Shown: in pieces, positions 1 through 5,307 of the stretch
How the letters are laid out: each line of letters starts with the position of its first letter
Numbering within the stretch: position 1 is the first letter of the stretch
Origin: Halarchaeoplasma sp046498385
Lineage (GTDB): Archaea; Thermoplasmatota; Thermoplasmata; Halarchaeoplasmatales; Halarchaeoplasmataceae
Length of the DNA stretch: 5,307 bases
Direction: 5' to 3'
Assembly: GCA_046498385.1 (NCBI GenBank)
Contig: JAWOAU010000043.1
Location: 1-5,307, forward strand
Notes under the pieces: model-generated
The model's database searches: none
What the model was told of the DNA's origin: nothing
Seen by the model: the letters and a program-made list of their open reading frames with translations, nothing else
Program-made: the position numbers and the translations under genes

Positions 1-55
1 TAGAATACTCGTCCCTGCTTGGGTATCTTACCGATAAATTCTCCACCTCGATCAT
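1..55 (-). CDS. ABC transporter ATPase, N-terminal fragment (ECF energizing subunit, YkoD/EcfA-like)
   Basis: Only the first 18 codons lie in the window; the gene runs off the left edge. The visible protein begins MIEVENLSVRYPSRDEYS. The pattern I-E-V-E-N-L-S-x-x-Y-P is the usual first beta strand of ABC ATPases, especially the CbiO/EcfA energy-coupling type; the Walker A motif would come further downstream and is not visible. The ATG is 4 nt after the stop of the YkoE-like gene, with no clear SD sequence, so translation is probably coupled. In Bacillus ykoEDC the S component is likewise followed by the ATPase gene, which supports the same arrangement here. ATP hydrolysis by this subunit would power substrate release by the S component at the membrane. 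The family call rests on few residues plus context. Confidence 0.72.
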   Translation of the reverse strand, partial: MIEVENLSVRYPSRDEYS

Positions 56-59
56 GGTT

Positions 60-1100
60 TTACTCGATTCGTATCTCATAAACATCCTTTACCCAGTACG
101 CGCCATCGTATTCATTTGCCACTATCATATATTCACCACTATGGTTGGAAACGATTATGGCATCGTTTTCCATCACATCGCTCAAGTCGAACACCGCCGA
201 GTACCCGTCGGTAGACACCACTTCCACCCTTACCGCATCATCCAGAGGCCCGGATTCTGCGATGATCACACCCAGAGGTATACCTGTGTAATTTTTCTCA
301 GGTATGTGCGAGACCGAACCGATCAGTTCGGCGGATACCGTTATCTCGTGTTTCTGAAAATCATTGTAAGTGAATACATATTCTCTGTTTACATTACCGA
401 CTATGTTGATCTCTTCCGTACCCGGAGGTACGTACACGTTCTGAAAATAATATATTCCACCGGCGGTGAATGCGGTTATAAAGATAACGGTTACCGCAAT
501 GCTAGCGTACCTTGTGGAAACCGGCACTCTTTCTTTTTCCTTCACGGACTTATGTATAAGGCCGCCCTGTTCCAGGGAATCCATCATCTGCAGCGTGATA
601 TATCCACCGAATATCATACCAGAACCGCAGGCCAGTATAGCCAGCATCAGTATCAAAATGAAAGGTACTCCGGAGAAGAAGAACACCTGGAAGACGAATA
701 CGTTTGATGCGGCGGATACTCCACCGGCCATGGAGTACGGTACAAGACCCCTTTTTTCCTTGGTACTGTCGTTGAACAGTACGGCATCCACCAATAAACC
801 CTGGATAAGGGAGACCACCACGATGACCACCCCGTGGGTACCACCGAGGAACAATTCCACCAGCCCCTTGAGCATACCGGTGGCGGTACCGACACCCTTC
901 TTTCTTGTTATTCCAACCGCCAGCACGATCCAGATAACATGAAGTCCCGCCATGAACTGTCCTGCCCCGAAGGGTACACCCACCATACGGTTGATCAGGT
1001 TACCCAGGTAACCGATGTAAGTCGACAGACCACCTCCAAGGGCGGATAGCAGTGCTATGGTGACCAAGTCCTTGGTGGAGAAATGGTATCTAGTTTCCAT
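60..1100 (-). CDS. YkoE-like ECF transporter S component fused to an extracytoplasmic sulfite-oxidase-like domain
   Basis: 346 aa. Residues about 12-172 form six hydrophobic segments of the YkoE (HMP/thiamine S component, ABC_cobalt-type) family. Recognisable stretches are ALLSALGGGLSTYIGYLGN (17-35), the GVPFGAGQFMAGLHVIW region (41-57), GMLKGLVELFLGGTHGVV (75-92) and the GLLVD motif near 101-105. YkoE of Bacillus is about 200 aa and ends after this part. Here a basic linker (184-191) leads into a seventh hydrophobic helix (about 198-220), then a domain at about 229-345 with the pattern Y-T-G-I-P-L, V-V-S-T-D-G-Y-S, N-D-A-I-I-V and W-V-K-D-V-Y-E-I-R-I. That pattern matches the Oxidored_molyb-like domains of the two upstream genes. 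The added helix would put this domain outside the cell. The start is set by AGGTGAT 5 nt upstream, inside the preceding gene, and the two genes overlap by 11 nt. The substrate is inferred as a thiamine-pathway compound from the family only; other vitamins are possible. Confidence 0.88.
   Translation of the reverse strand: METRYHFSTKDLVTIALLSALGGGLSTYIGYLGNLINRMVGVPFGAGQFMAGLHVIWIVLAVGITRKKGVGTATGMLKGLVELFLGGTHGVVIVVVSLIQGLLVDAVLFNDSTKEKRGLVPYSMAGGVSAASNVFVFQVFFFSGVPFILILMLAILACGSGMIFGGYITLQMMDSLEQGGLIHKSVKEKERVPVSTRYASIAVTVIFITAFTAGGIYYFQNVYVPPGTEEINIVGNVNREYVFTYNDFQKHEITVSAELIGSVSHIPEKNYTGIPLGVIIAESGPLDDAVRVEVVSTDGYSAVFDLSDVMENDAIIVSNHSGEYMIVANEYDGAYWVKDVYEIRIE
66..416 (-). other. Sulfite-oxidase-like domain copy 6 (C-terminus of the YkoE-like protein)
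   Basis: Residues about 229-345. Conserved points: T-G-I-P-L at 272-276, D-G-Y at 298-300, N-D-A-I-I-V at 312-317, and the closing W-V-K-D-V-Y-E-I-R-I at 336-345. There is no cysteine in the segment before the G-I-P-L motif where molybdenum-cofactor enzymes of this fold carry the ligand. It is one of the shorter copies, lacking the G-P-L-R-I-V loop seen in the tandem copies. Confidence 0.75.
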
Positions 1101-2559
1101 CGACCATCACCTTTATACTTTTAACATATTTGACCCACCTTGCTCCGGCGGAATCATAGACGTTGTATCCGTGCCCCGGATATGAGGTTTGTTGGCAATC
1201 TTCGTTGCTGTAGTAACCGTCTTCGGGAAGGGGTACTAGCCTAGGGCCATCATCCCATTCATCTATGGTTAGATTTTCATACCGTAGTGCCAAGATCAAC
1301 TCGCCTTGTTTTTCCATATATACGTCATCTGGATATAGGTTTAGATATCCAAATTTCTGCTCATATCCGTCGATAGATTCAACCACTAATGTATCGTTTT
1401 CTCCCATACCTCCGACGCTTTGGATAAGAGTGCGTATCTTAACTCCCTCATAAAATCCCTGACCGCGCCGGTTGCCAAATTGATTCTGGAAAGATGAATA
1501 GCCTTCTGCATCTATGTCATACAACAGACTTTCGTATGTGTACGTTTCCTCTTGCTCTCCTTTTACAACCCTTATCTCATAGATGTTGGGTTCCTCGATA
1601 TCTATAGGGATCTTACTGAAGTTAAGGTCCTTTGTAGACATGACATAATGGTGTTCACCCTCGACAAGAGATCCTCCACCCCCACCGGTGATAAGTCGTA
1701 TGGTACCTTCTGAAACATCTTGGTAATAAGAATGTATATGACCGCTGATGTAAGCGTATACATCGTTCTCGTTAATGAATTTCTCTACCATATTTTTGGA
1801 GTTTTTGTCTATCGTATGGGAGTCGCTGAAAGGATCCAAATATGGGGCATGAGTGACGATTATATTTTTGTGGTCCTGAGATAACTTAGAGTCCATCCAA
1901 TCTAATTGTTCCTGAGCTATCGATAATTCAGAGGTGTCGAGAAAGATGAAATTTAGATTATCATAAGTAAAAGAATACTGTGGGGGAGCTATGTTCTTTT
2001 CATAATACTGTCTTCCATCGAATTTGATGTCATGATTTCCGATGGTGGTGTAAATAGGAAAAGGTGCTGAATTCATCACCCTTTGGAAACCTCTGTATTC
2101 ATCTTCACCACCGGATGGAGTCATATCACCCAGATGTATCAAAAATCCAATGTTATCCATATCGTCAACAGCACTCTGGAATATATGATTCATCCCCTGG
2201 GTATCACCTATGATGGTAAAATCAAAATCAGTTTTTTTTGGCGGTTCTAAGGACATGGTCCTGATATCATCATCTTCAATTTTTAGGGTGATACTATTGT
2301 TGTGTATCTGGGGCTCAGAGTTCACACCTTTGATTTCGGATCCGGGATTACAGTTGCTCAGGTGTATGTTACCTGTGAATCCCCGTATTTCGATCTCGAT
2401 ATGGGGTGAAAAGGCACGTATAAATATGTCGCTGTTCTGCTCTTTCAATACTAATCCCCCTTCTACATCAAGAGAGTAATTCGGGTCCTCTATACAACCG
2501 GAAAAAAAAAGAAATAAAAGGGAGGATAGTGTTAAGAGTGCGACTAACTTGTTTTTCAT
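1090..2559 (-). CDS. Secreted lipoprotein: calcineurin-like metallophosphoesterase plus sulfite-oxidase-like domain
   Basis: 489 aa. The N-terminus is a lipoprotein-type signal: KNK, then a hydrophobic run 5-19, then F-S-G-C with the acceptor Cys22. Residues about 27-105 look like a small beta-rich region that I do not recognise. Residues about 112-300 are a calcineurin-like phosphoesterase with all the usual metal motifs: GDTQ (118-121), HLGDM (142-146), GNHD (174-177), THAP (236-239) and GHIHS (273-277). A glycine run, TGGGGG (291-296), closes the catalytic part. Residues about 324-486 are a sulfite-oxidase-like domain with FYEGV (369-373), S-I-D-G-Y (395-399), D-D-G-P-R (436-440) and W-V-K-Y-V-K-S-I-K-V (475-484). 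It should act outside the cell, anchored by lipid, hydrolysing phosphate esters or diesters; the substrate cannot be read from sequence. It starts 2 nt after the upstream stop with no good SD, implying coupled translation. Given the transporter S component next door, dephosphorylating a vitamin phosphate before uptake is a reasonable inference. Confidence 0.9.
   Translation of the reverse strand: MKNKLVALLTLSSLLFLFFSGCIEDPNYSLDVEGGLVLKEQNSDIFIRAFSPHIEIEIRGFTGNIHLSNCNPGSEIKGVNSEPQIHNNSITLKIEDDDIRTMSLEPPKKTDFDFTIIGDTQGMNHIFQSAVDDMDNIGFLIHLGDMTPSGGEDEYRGFQRVMNSAPFPIYTTIGNHDIKFDGRQYYEKNIAPPQYSFTYDNLNFIFLDTSELSIAQEQLDWMDSKLSQDHKNIIVTHAPYLDPFSDSHTIDKNSKNMVEKFINENDVYAYISGHIHSYYQDVSEGTIRLITGGGGGSLVEGEHHYVMSTKDLNFSKIPIDIEEPNIYEIRVVKGEQEETYTYESLLYDIDAEGYSSFQNQFGNRRGQGFYEGVKIRTLIQSVGGMGENDTLVVESIDGYEQKFGYLNLYPDDVYMEKQGELILALRYENLTIDEWDDGPRLVPLPEDGYYSNEDCQQTSYPGHGYNVYDSAGARWVKYVKSIKVMVDGN
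1102..1590 (-). other. Sulfite-oxidase-like domain copy 5 (C-terminus of the phosphoesterase lipoprotein)
   Basis: Residues about 324-486 of the lipoprotein. This copy is most like the first tandem copy of the upstream 628-aa protein. Both carry S-S-[FY]-Q-N-x-F-G-N, then [YF]-Y/F-E-G-V about 10 residues later, [ED]-W-[DE]-D-G-P, E-D-G-x-[YF]-S-N-x-D, and S-A-G-x-x-W-V-K-x-V. They form a subtype apart from copies 2-4 and 6. Confidence 0.75.
1106..1112 (-). promoter_or_regulatory. Shine-Dalgarno site of the YkoE-like gene
   Basis: On the minus strand AGGTGAT ends 5 nt before the ATG at 1100. It lies inside the last codons of the phosphoesterase gene and fixes the start of the S component, which overlaps the upstream stop (ATGGAAACTAG). 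Confidence 0.75.
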
Positions 2560-2561
2560 AT

Positions 2562-4448
2562 TCAGAGCCCGACCAACTCAATCTCCACAACGTTACTGAC
2601 CCTCATCTTGCCACTGAGGTTATCCCCCACTATCCTGAGTGGTGCGTCATCTCCTGTTAATGGTTCTTCGTTCAGATGTGTTGCCAATATTATGCTGTTG
2701 TTGTGTGCCACATCTTCGATATCGAAGGTGTAATTGTATCCGTCGCCTGCTGTTACTTTTACCTGATAGCCTTCATCGTTCTCAAGGGTCCAATGGTCGC
2801 TGGTTTCTTCGTCGTCCACCGCACCTACGAATATCCATAGTGGTATACCTTTGTAAGAGTAGTCTATTCCTTCGTCGGTGTAGTTATAATACACTGTGTG
2901 TGCTCCGCAATCAACAAGAGAGTAAACTGCCATCGCATCGTATTCCAAAGTGTCTACACCCGTTAGGGTTAGAGTCCAATCAGGTAAGTCAGGGAGGTCT
3001 GTAAGAGTGATCTTCACTATGTTCCGTATCTTCTGTTTGCCACTAAGATCATCTCCCACTATCCTGAGTGGGAAATCATCCCCTGTTAACGGTTCTCCGT
3101 TCAATGTATTGGCTACCATTATAGAATCATTTCTAGCGACCTGTTCAGCTGTAAACGTGGTCGAAAATCCATCTCCAGCTTCCACTTTAACATTGTATCC
3201 TTCTTCAACCAGGTAATCGTTGAACATATAGTGACCTTGCGGCGTATCCCCACTGTCCACCGTGGAAACCAATATCCAAAGGGGTAAGCCTCCGTAAGTA
3301 TCGTCTCCGTCCACATAAGTTGTCTTATGGTAGTCACACGTTGTAGCGCTCCCGAATGTTTGTTTATCCATCTCTACCGTTTCAATACCTTCTAACTCCA
3401 AGGTCCATCCTTCTTGGGCTGTTTTAACACGTATATATCTGACCATCTTGGCCCAAAAATGTCCGTCGGTTATCTGAGGGTTTTCGCTGACAGTGACTAT
3501 TCTGAGTGGACCTCCGTGTAGTTCATCCTCACCGACTTCCTCGTACGCGAGAAGCAAGGTTATATCTTCCGACTGCGATATAGGATTGCCATCTTCATCG
3601 TACGTTTGGAAAGATCCCTGTACTTGATCGCTGGTGTAGGTCATTATGTACCCGTCCGTGGCCTCTACTTCCAAAGTGTAATCGGTGCCGCTGTAAACGT
3701 TGTAAACGAGCTTAGTTATATTTACACCCCTATAGGTATATGGACCATTGACCGTACCGGTGGTTTTTATGTATTTACCATCGGCAGTGTATGAAGGTAT
3801 GTTGTGTATCTGCTCCATTGTATAATCATGAACGGTGGTTCCTTCTAAAGTAAGAACGGTTTCCGCACTGGTGTAAATATCCTCTATGACTTCGATCCTT
3901 TCAACGTTCTTCACCCATAATGAGCCGGCGGACGATTGTCTGTTGTAATCGGATACCAGCGATTTAGTCATATTCAGATCGGCGTTGCTGAATTCTCCGT
4001 CCTCCGAGAGAACGGCTATCATGGGACCGTCCTCCCAATCTGGTACCGAAACCCCGTCCATGGAATATGCCAGTATTATATTTCCCTGTATCTCCCTGTT
4101 CATTTCACATGGGAATATCTGACGGTATGAGAAGCGCTGTGAATAGCCGTCGGATGCGGTGACCTCAAGCACATCTTCCGGTTTCATATTGGGAACAAGC
4201 ATGCTCAGAGGAACTCCTTCGTAATAGGCCTTCTCATCCCAGTTCCCGAATCTGTTCTGATAAGATGATTCCCCGGATACCGTTTCCATATCTCCCAGCT
4301 CATCTAATTCCATCCTTTTTCCTGCTACATATAAATCACCCTCCTCATCCTCTCCAGTATGCATGGTAAGATATATCAAGGGGGCCGCTATGAATATCAA
4401 TATGACCACAGTAAGGGCAGCATATTTCTTTTTCTCGTTCTCCTTCAT
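2562..4448 (-). CDS. Membrane-anchored protein with four tandem sulfite-oxidase-like domains
   Basis: 628 aa. The N-terminus is MKENEKKK followed by one hydrophobic helix (about 9-29), then a long acidic extracytoplasmic part. Four domain copies follow at about 42-190, 196-343, 348-485 and 491-628. Each has a [YT]-x-G-[VIL]-[PN]-[LI] turn, a V-x-A-x-D-G-[YF] strand, a line like N-x-I-[IM]-[LV]-A (copy 2 reads T-L-L-L-A-Y), a G-P-[LM]-[RI]-I-V type loop and a final V-x-x-[IV]-x-[IV] strand. These are hallmarks of the Oxidored_molyb (sulfite oxidase catalytic-domain) fold. No twin-arginine motif precedes the helix, so export is probably by Sec, which argues against a pre-loaded molybdenum cofactor. 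Only copies 3 and 4 have a cysteine (371 and 514) near the cofactor-ligand position. It is first in the minus-strand operon, with SD GAGGT 6 nt before the ATG. I infer a surface binding or scaffold protein for the adjacent phosphatase and transporter; no enzyme activity is claimed. Confidence 0.88.
   Translation of the reverse strand: MKENEKKKYAALTVVILIFIAAPLIYLTMHTGEDEEGDLYVAGKRMELDELGDMETVSGESSYQNRFGNWDEKAYYEGVPLSMLVPNMKPEDVLEVTASDGYSQRFSYRQIFPCEMNREIQGNIILAYSMDGVSVPDWEDGPMIAVLSEDGEFSNADLNMTKSLVSDYNRQSSAGSLWVKNVERIEVIEDIYTSAETVLTLEGTTVHDYTMEQIHNIPSYTADGKYIKTTGTVNGPYTYRGVNITKLVYNVYSGTDYTLEVEATDGYIMTYTSDQVQGSFQTYDEDGNPISQSEDITLLLAYEEVGEDELHGGPLRIVTVSENPQITDGHFWAKMVRYIRVKTAQEGWTLELEGIETVEMDKQTFGSATTCDYHKTTYVDGDDTYGGLPLWILVSTVDSGDTPQGHYMFNDYLVEEGYNVKVEAGDGFSTTFTAEQVARNDSIMVANTLNGEPLTGDDFPLRIVGDDLSGKQKIRNIVKITLTDLPDLPDWTLTLTGVDTLEYDAMAVYSLVDCGAHTVYYNYTDEGIDYSYKGIPLWIFVGAVDDEETSDHWTLENDEGYQVKVTAGDGYNYTFDIEDVAHNNSIILATHLNEEPLTGDDAPLRIVGDNLSGKMRVSNVVEIELVGL
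2565..4325 (-). repeat. Four tandem coding repeats of about 140-150 codons
   Basis: Approximate units on the minus strand: unit 1 4325-3879, unit 2 3863-3420, unit 3 3407-2994, unit 4 2978-2565. Units 1 and 2 are diverged from each other and from 3 and 4. Units 3 and 4 are close relatives, both starting W-T-L-x-L-x-G and ending with P-L-T-G-D-D-x-P-L-R-I-V-G-D. Boundaries were set by eye on the shared first and last strands. Confidence 0.8.
2626..3071 (-). repeat. Nearly identical DNA in repeat units 3 and 4 (offset 429 bp)
   Basis: The 17-bp string cccactatcctgagtgg occurs at 2626-2642 and again at 3055-3071, a spacing of 429 bp, exactly 143 codons. Similarity continues on both sides, with both copies reading c-c-t-g-t-t-a-a next to g-g-t-t-c-t. 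This DNA-level match points to a fairly recent in-frame duplication of one domain. Confidence 0.8.
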
Positions 4449-4454
4449 GTTGAT

Positions 4455-4459
4455 ACCTC
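4455..4459 (-). promoter_or_regulatory. Shine-Dalgarno site of the four-domain protein
   Basis: GAGGT on the minus strand lies 6 nt before the ATG at 4448 and supports that start. Confidence 0.65.
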
Positions 4460-4461
4460 GT

Positions 4462-4479
4462 TATGCTCAACTAAGCATA
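4462..4479. promoter_or_regulatory. Inverted repeat at the predicted start of the minus-strand transcript
   Basis: TATGCT (4462-4467), a 6-nt centre, then AGCATA (4474-4479). It lies just downstream of the minus-strand TATA-like box and covers the place where transcription should begin. It could be a repressor operator or a short hairpin just before the SD site. Short A/T-rich palindromes do arise by chance. Confidence 0.35.
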
Positions 4480-4483
4480 TCTA

Positions 4484-4493
4484 ATATTTTAAG
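4484..4493 (-). promoter_or_regulatory. Predicted TATA box of the transporter operon
   Basis: CTTAAAATAT on the minus strand, preceded by a run of A that could serve as a BRE. An archaeal start site about 25 bp downstream would fall near 4463 and give a leader of about 15 nt containing the GAGGT site. Confidence 0.5.
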
Positions 4494-4522
4494 TTTTTTG
4501 AAGGCATCTTGTTATCCAAGTG

Positions 4523-4558
4523 ATAGTGTCAAAAGAGTTAAAAACTTCTTTACACTAT
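4523..4558. promoter_or_regulatory. Interrupted palindrome enclosing the purP TATA box
   Basis: Left arm ATAGTGT (4523-4529) pairs with right arm ACACTAT (4552-4558). After a 2-nt bulge, AAAGA (4532-4536) pairs with TCTTT (4547-4551). The 10 bp left in the middle (4537-4546) are the A/T-rich core of the promoter. A dimeric regulator bound here would block TBP. This is a candidate operator; no matching known site is recognised. Confidence 0.45.
4535..4546 (+). promoter_or_regulatory. Predicted TATA box of purP (leaderless)
   Basis: GAGTTAAAAACT is centred about 25 bp before the ATG at 4566, and no SD sequence lies in between. This spacing implies that transcription starts at or next to the start codon, as is common in archaea. 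Confidence 0.55.
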
Positions 4559-4565
4559 ACATTAT

Positions 4566-5159
4566 ATGGTCGACAAAGGAAAGGTGGCGGGGTTATTGGA
4601 GGAATACGATAAAGACAACATCACCTTAGCGACCGCTTGTTCTCACTCCAGCATGCAGATATTTGACGGTGCCCGGAAGGAGGGATTCAATACGCTGGGC
4701 ATATCCATAGGAAAGCGTCCCCGCTTCTACGATGCATTTCCCAAAGGTAAACCCGACGAATTTTTAATAATTGACAAGTACCCAGATATTTTCAAAAAAG
4801 TAGATAAACTGCTGGAAAAAAATTCCATCGTCGTGCCCCACGGCTCCTTTGTTGAATATCTCGGTGCAGAGCTTTTCAGGGAACTAGAAGTTCCAACCTT
4901 TGGCAACCGCCGGGTGTTAAATTGGGAGTCAGATAGGGATAAAGAGCGCGAGTGGTTAACCAGTGCGGGGTTATCCATGCCTGGAATAATTTCCGATCCG
5001 AAAAAAATTGACAAGCCGGTGTTAGTTAAATATCATGGAGCCAAGGGTGGACGTGGATTCTTTATAGCCAAGGATTACAACGACTTTAAGCTAGGTATAG
5101 AACATGGGAATAAATATGCTGTGTTGCATAACTCTCGCCTAAGTGACTCTATTCTCTAG
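4566..5159 (+). pseudogene. purP: purP, 5' half, interrupted by an insertion sequence (FAICAR synthetase)
   Basis: Native PurP makes FAICAR from AICAR, formate and ATP, the step before IMP in archaeal purine synthesis. Family features are clear: A-C-S-H-S-S (24-29), N-S-I-V-V-P-H-G-S-F (86-95), F-G-N-R-R (112-116), W-E-S (120-122) and the ATP-grasp segment V-K-Y-H-G-A-K-G-G-R-G-F-F (154-166). The frame stops at 197 codons, whereas PurP proteins are about 340-360 aa. Native sequence appears to end near residue 185 (position about 5120); where relatives have a Y-x-I-Q-E-Y type strand, this frame runs into IS end sequence and gives a junk tail LHNSRLSDSIL. The second half of the ATP-grasp domain, with the Mg-binding residues, is missing. 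The rest of the gene may lie beyond the IS, to the right of the window. The 5' half is otherwise undamaged, so the insertion looks recent. Confidence 0.88.
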
Positions 5160-5307
5160 TTTTTTGCTACGCCTCGCCATATTGCTTTATCGTTTTGTAC
5201 GTCCAAAACTTCATTTTGACTTCTTGCATCATTCCGATTTCGGTTTTTCCATGTAATTGTTCTCCGAACATTCGTTTGATCGCTGAATATATACCTTCTG
5301 TAGCAGT
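5121..5307 (-). mobile_element. IS5-like insertion sequence, partial (transposase 3' side and terminus)
   Basis: The junction is placed at about 5120, where purP similarity ends. The presumed terminal inverted repeat reads inward as TGTTGCATAACTCTCGCC from about 5122, with about 45 bp between it and the transposase stop. The element continues past the right edge, so the other terminus and the target duplication cannot be seen. The family is assigned from the transposase tail. The exact boundary may be off by several bases. Confidence 0.7.
5167..5307 (-). CDS. IS5-like DDE transposase, C-terminal 46 residues
   Basis: Translating the minus strand from the window edge gives an open frame to a TAG at 5169-5167. 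It contains T-E-G-I-Y-S-A-I-K-R-M-F-G-E, then a helix with M-M-Q-E-V-K-M-K-F-W-T-Y. In archaeal IS5-type transposases the region [VE]-x-x-[FY]-S-x-[IF]-K-R-M-F-G-E is the end of the catalytic domain and carries the third acidic residue of the DDE triad, here probably the E four residues into the fragment; the following K-x-M-x-x-E-[VI]-x-x-K tail is also typical. The rest of the protein lies outside the window. It runs opposite to purP. Confidence 0.78.
   Translation of the reverse strand, partial: TATEGIYSAIKRMFGEQLHGKTEIGMMQEVKMKFWTYKTIKQYGEA

Noticed and set aside
54..707. Long plus-strand open frame of 217 codons opposite the YkoE-like gene
   Set aside because: Its protein shows no recognisable family, is rich in H, Y and R, and is antisense to a clear membrane protein with its own SD. 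It is a shadow of the real gene.
2639..3216. Plus-strand open frames opposite repeat units 3 and 4
   Set aside because: Low-complexity composition (runs of L, R, C) and no start signals; the minus-strand frame has repeated protein domains that explain the sequence.
2562..4448. Four-domain protein as a sulfite oxidase or other molybdoenzyme
   Set aside because: The fold resemblance is clear, but two of four units lack any cysteine at the ligand position and no Tat signal is visible, so an enzyme name is not supported.
4449..4565. TPP riboswitch before the transporter operon
   Set aside because: A thiamine link made this worth testing, but the predicted leader is only about 15 nt and I see no CTGAGA or ACC-x-GA-type core on the minus strand.
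5121..5159. Tail LHNSRLSDSIL as a true PurP C-terminus (short PurP variant)
   Set aside because: PurP needs the second half of the ATP-grasp fold, and a transposase reading frame on the other strand begins right after; the tail is better explained as read-through into the IS end.

Overview
The window looks like a piece of a euryarchaeal genome, possibly Thermoplasmata-related. The clearest marker is the start of purP, the archaeal-type formate-dependent FAICAR synthetase. Its promoter is archaeal in style, with an A/T-rich TATA-like box about 25 bp before an ATG that has no Shine-Dalgarno (SD) sequence, which fits a leaderless transcript. The last bases hold the tail of an IS5-like transposase of a type common in archaea. 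The proteins are acidic. The lineage call is weak.

Layout. Positions 1-4448 hold four tightly packed minus-strand genes. They are read from right to left: a 628-aa membrane-anchored protein made of four tandem copies of a sulfite-oxidase-like (Oxidored_molyb-type) fold (4448-2562); a 489-aa lipoprotein with a calcineurin-like metallophosphoesterase domain and one more copy of the same fold (2559-1090); a 346-aa YkoE-type S component of an ECF vitamin transporter with an extra transmembrane helix and a sixth copy of the fold at its C-terminus (1100-60); and the first 18 codons of an ABC ATPase, presumably the YkoD/EcfA-type energizing subunit (55 to beyond the left edge). Gene junctions are 2 nt, an 11-nt overlap and 4 nt, so this should be one operon. 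Positions 4449-4565 form a divergent promoter region with two inverted repeats. Positions 4566-about 5120 are the 5' half of purP, cut by an insertion sequence whose end and transposase C-terminus fill the rest of the window.

How the genes may work together. Three consecutive, co-oriented genes carry the same extracytoplasmic domain on three different chassis: a membrane anchor, a secreted phosphatase and a transporter S component. I infer a cell-surface capture, dephosphorylation and uptake system, probably for a phosphorylated vitamin precursor such as a thiamine/HMP compound, since YkoE proteins are thiamine-pathway S components. The shared domain probably serves as a binding or docking module rather than a molybdenum enzyme: most copies lack a cysteine at the cofactor-ligand position, and no twin-arginine export signal is visible. 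On the other side, the IS insertion removes the second half of the PurP ATP-grasp fold, so this purP copy should be inactive.
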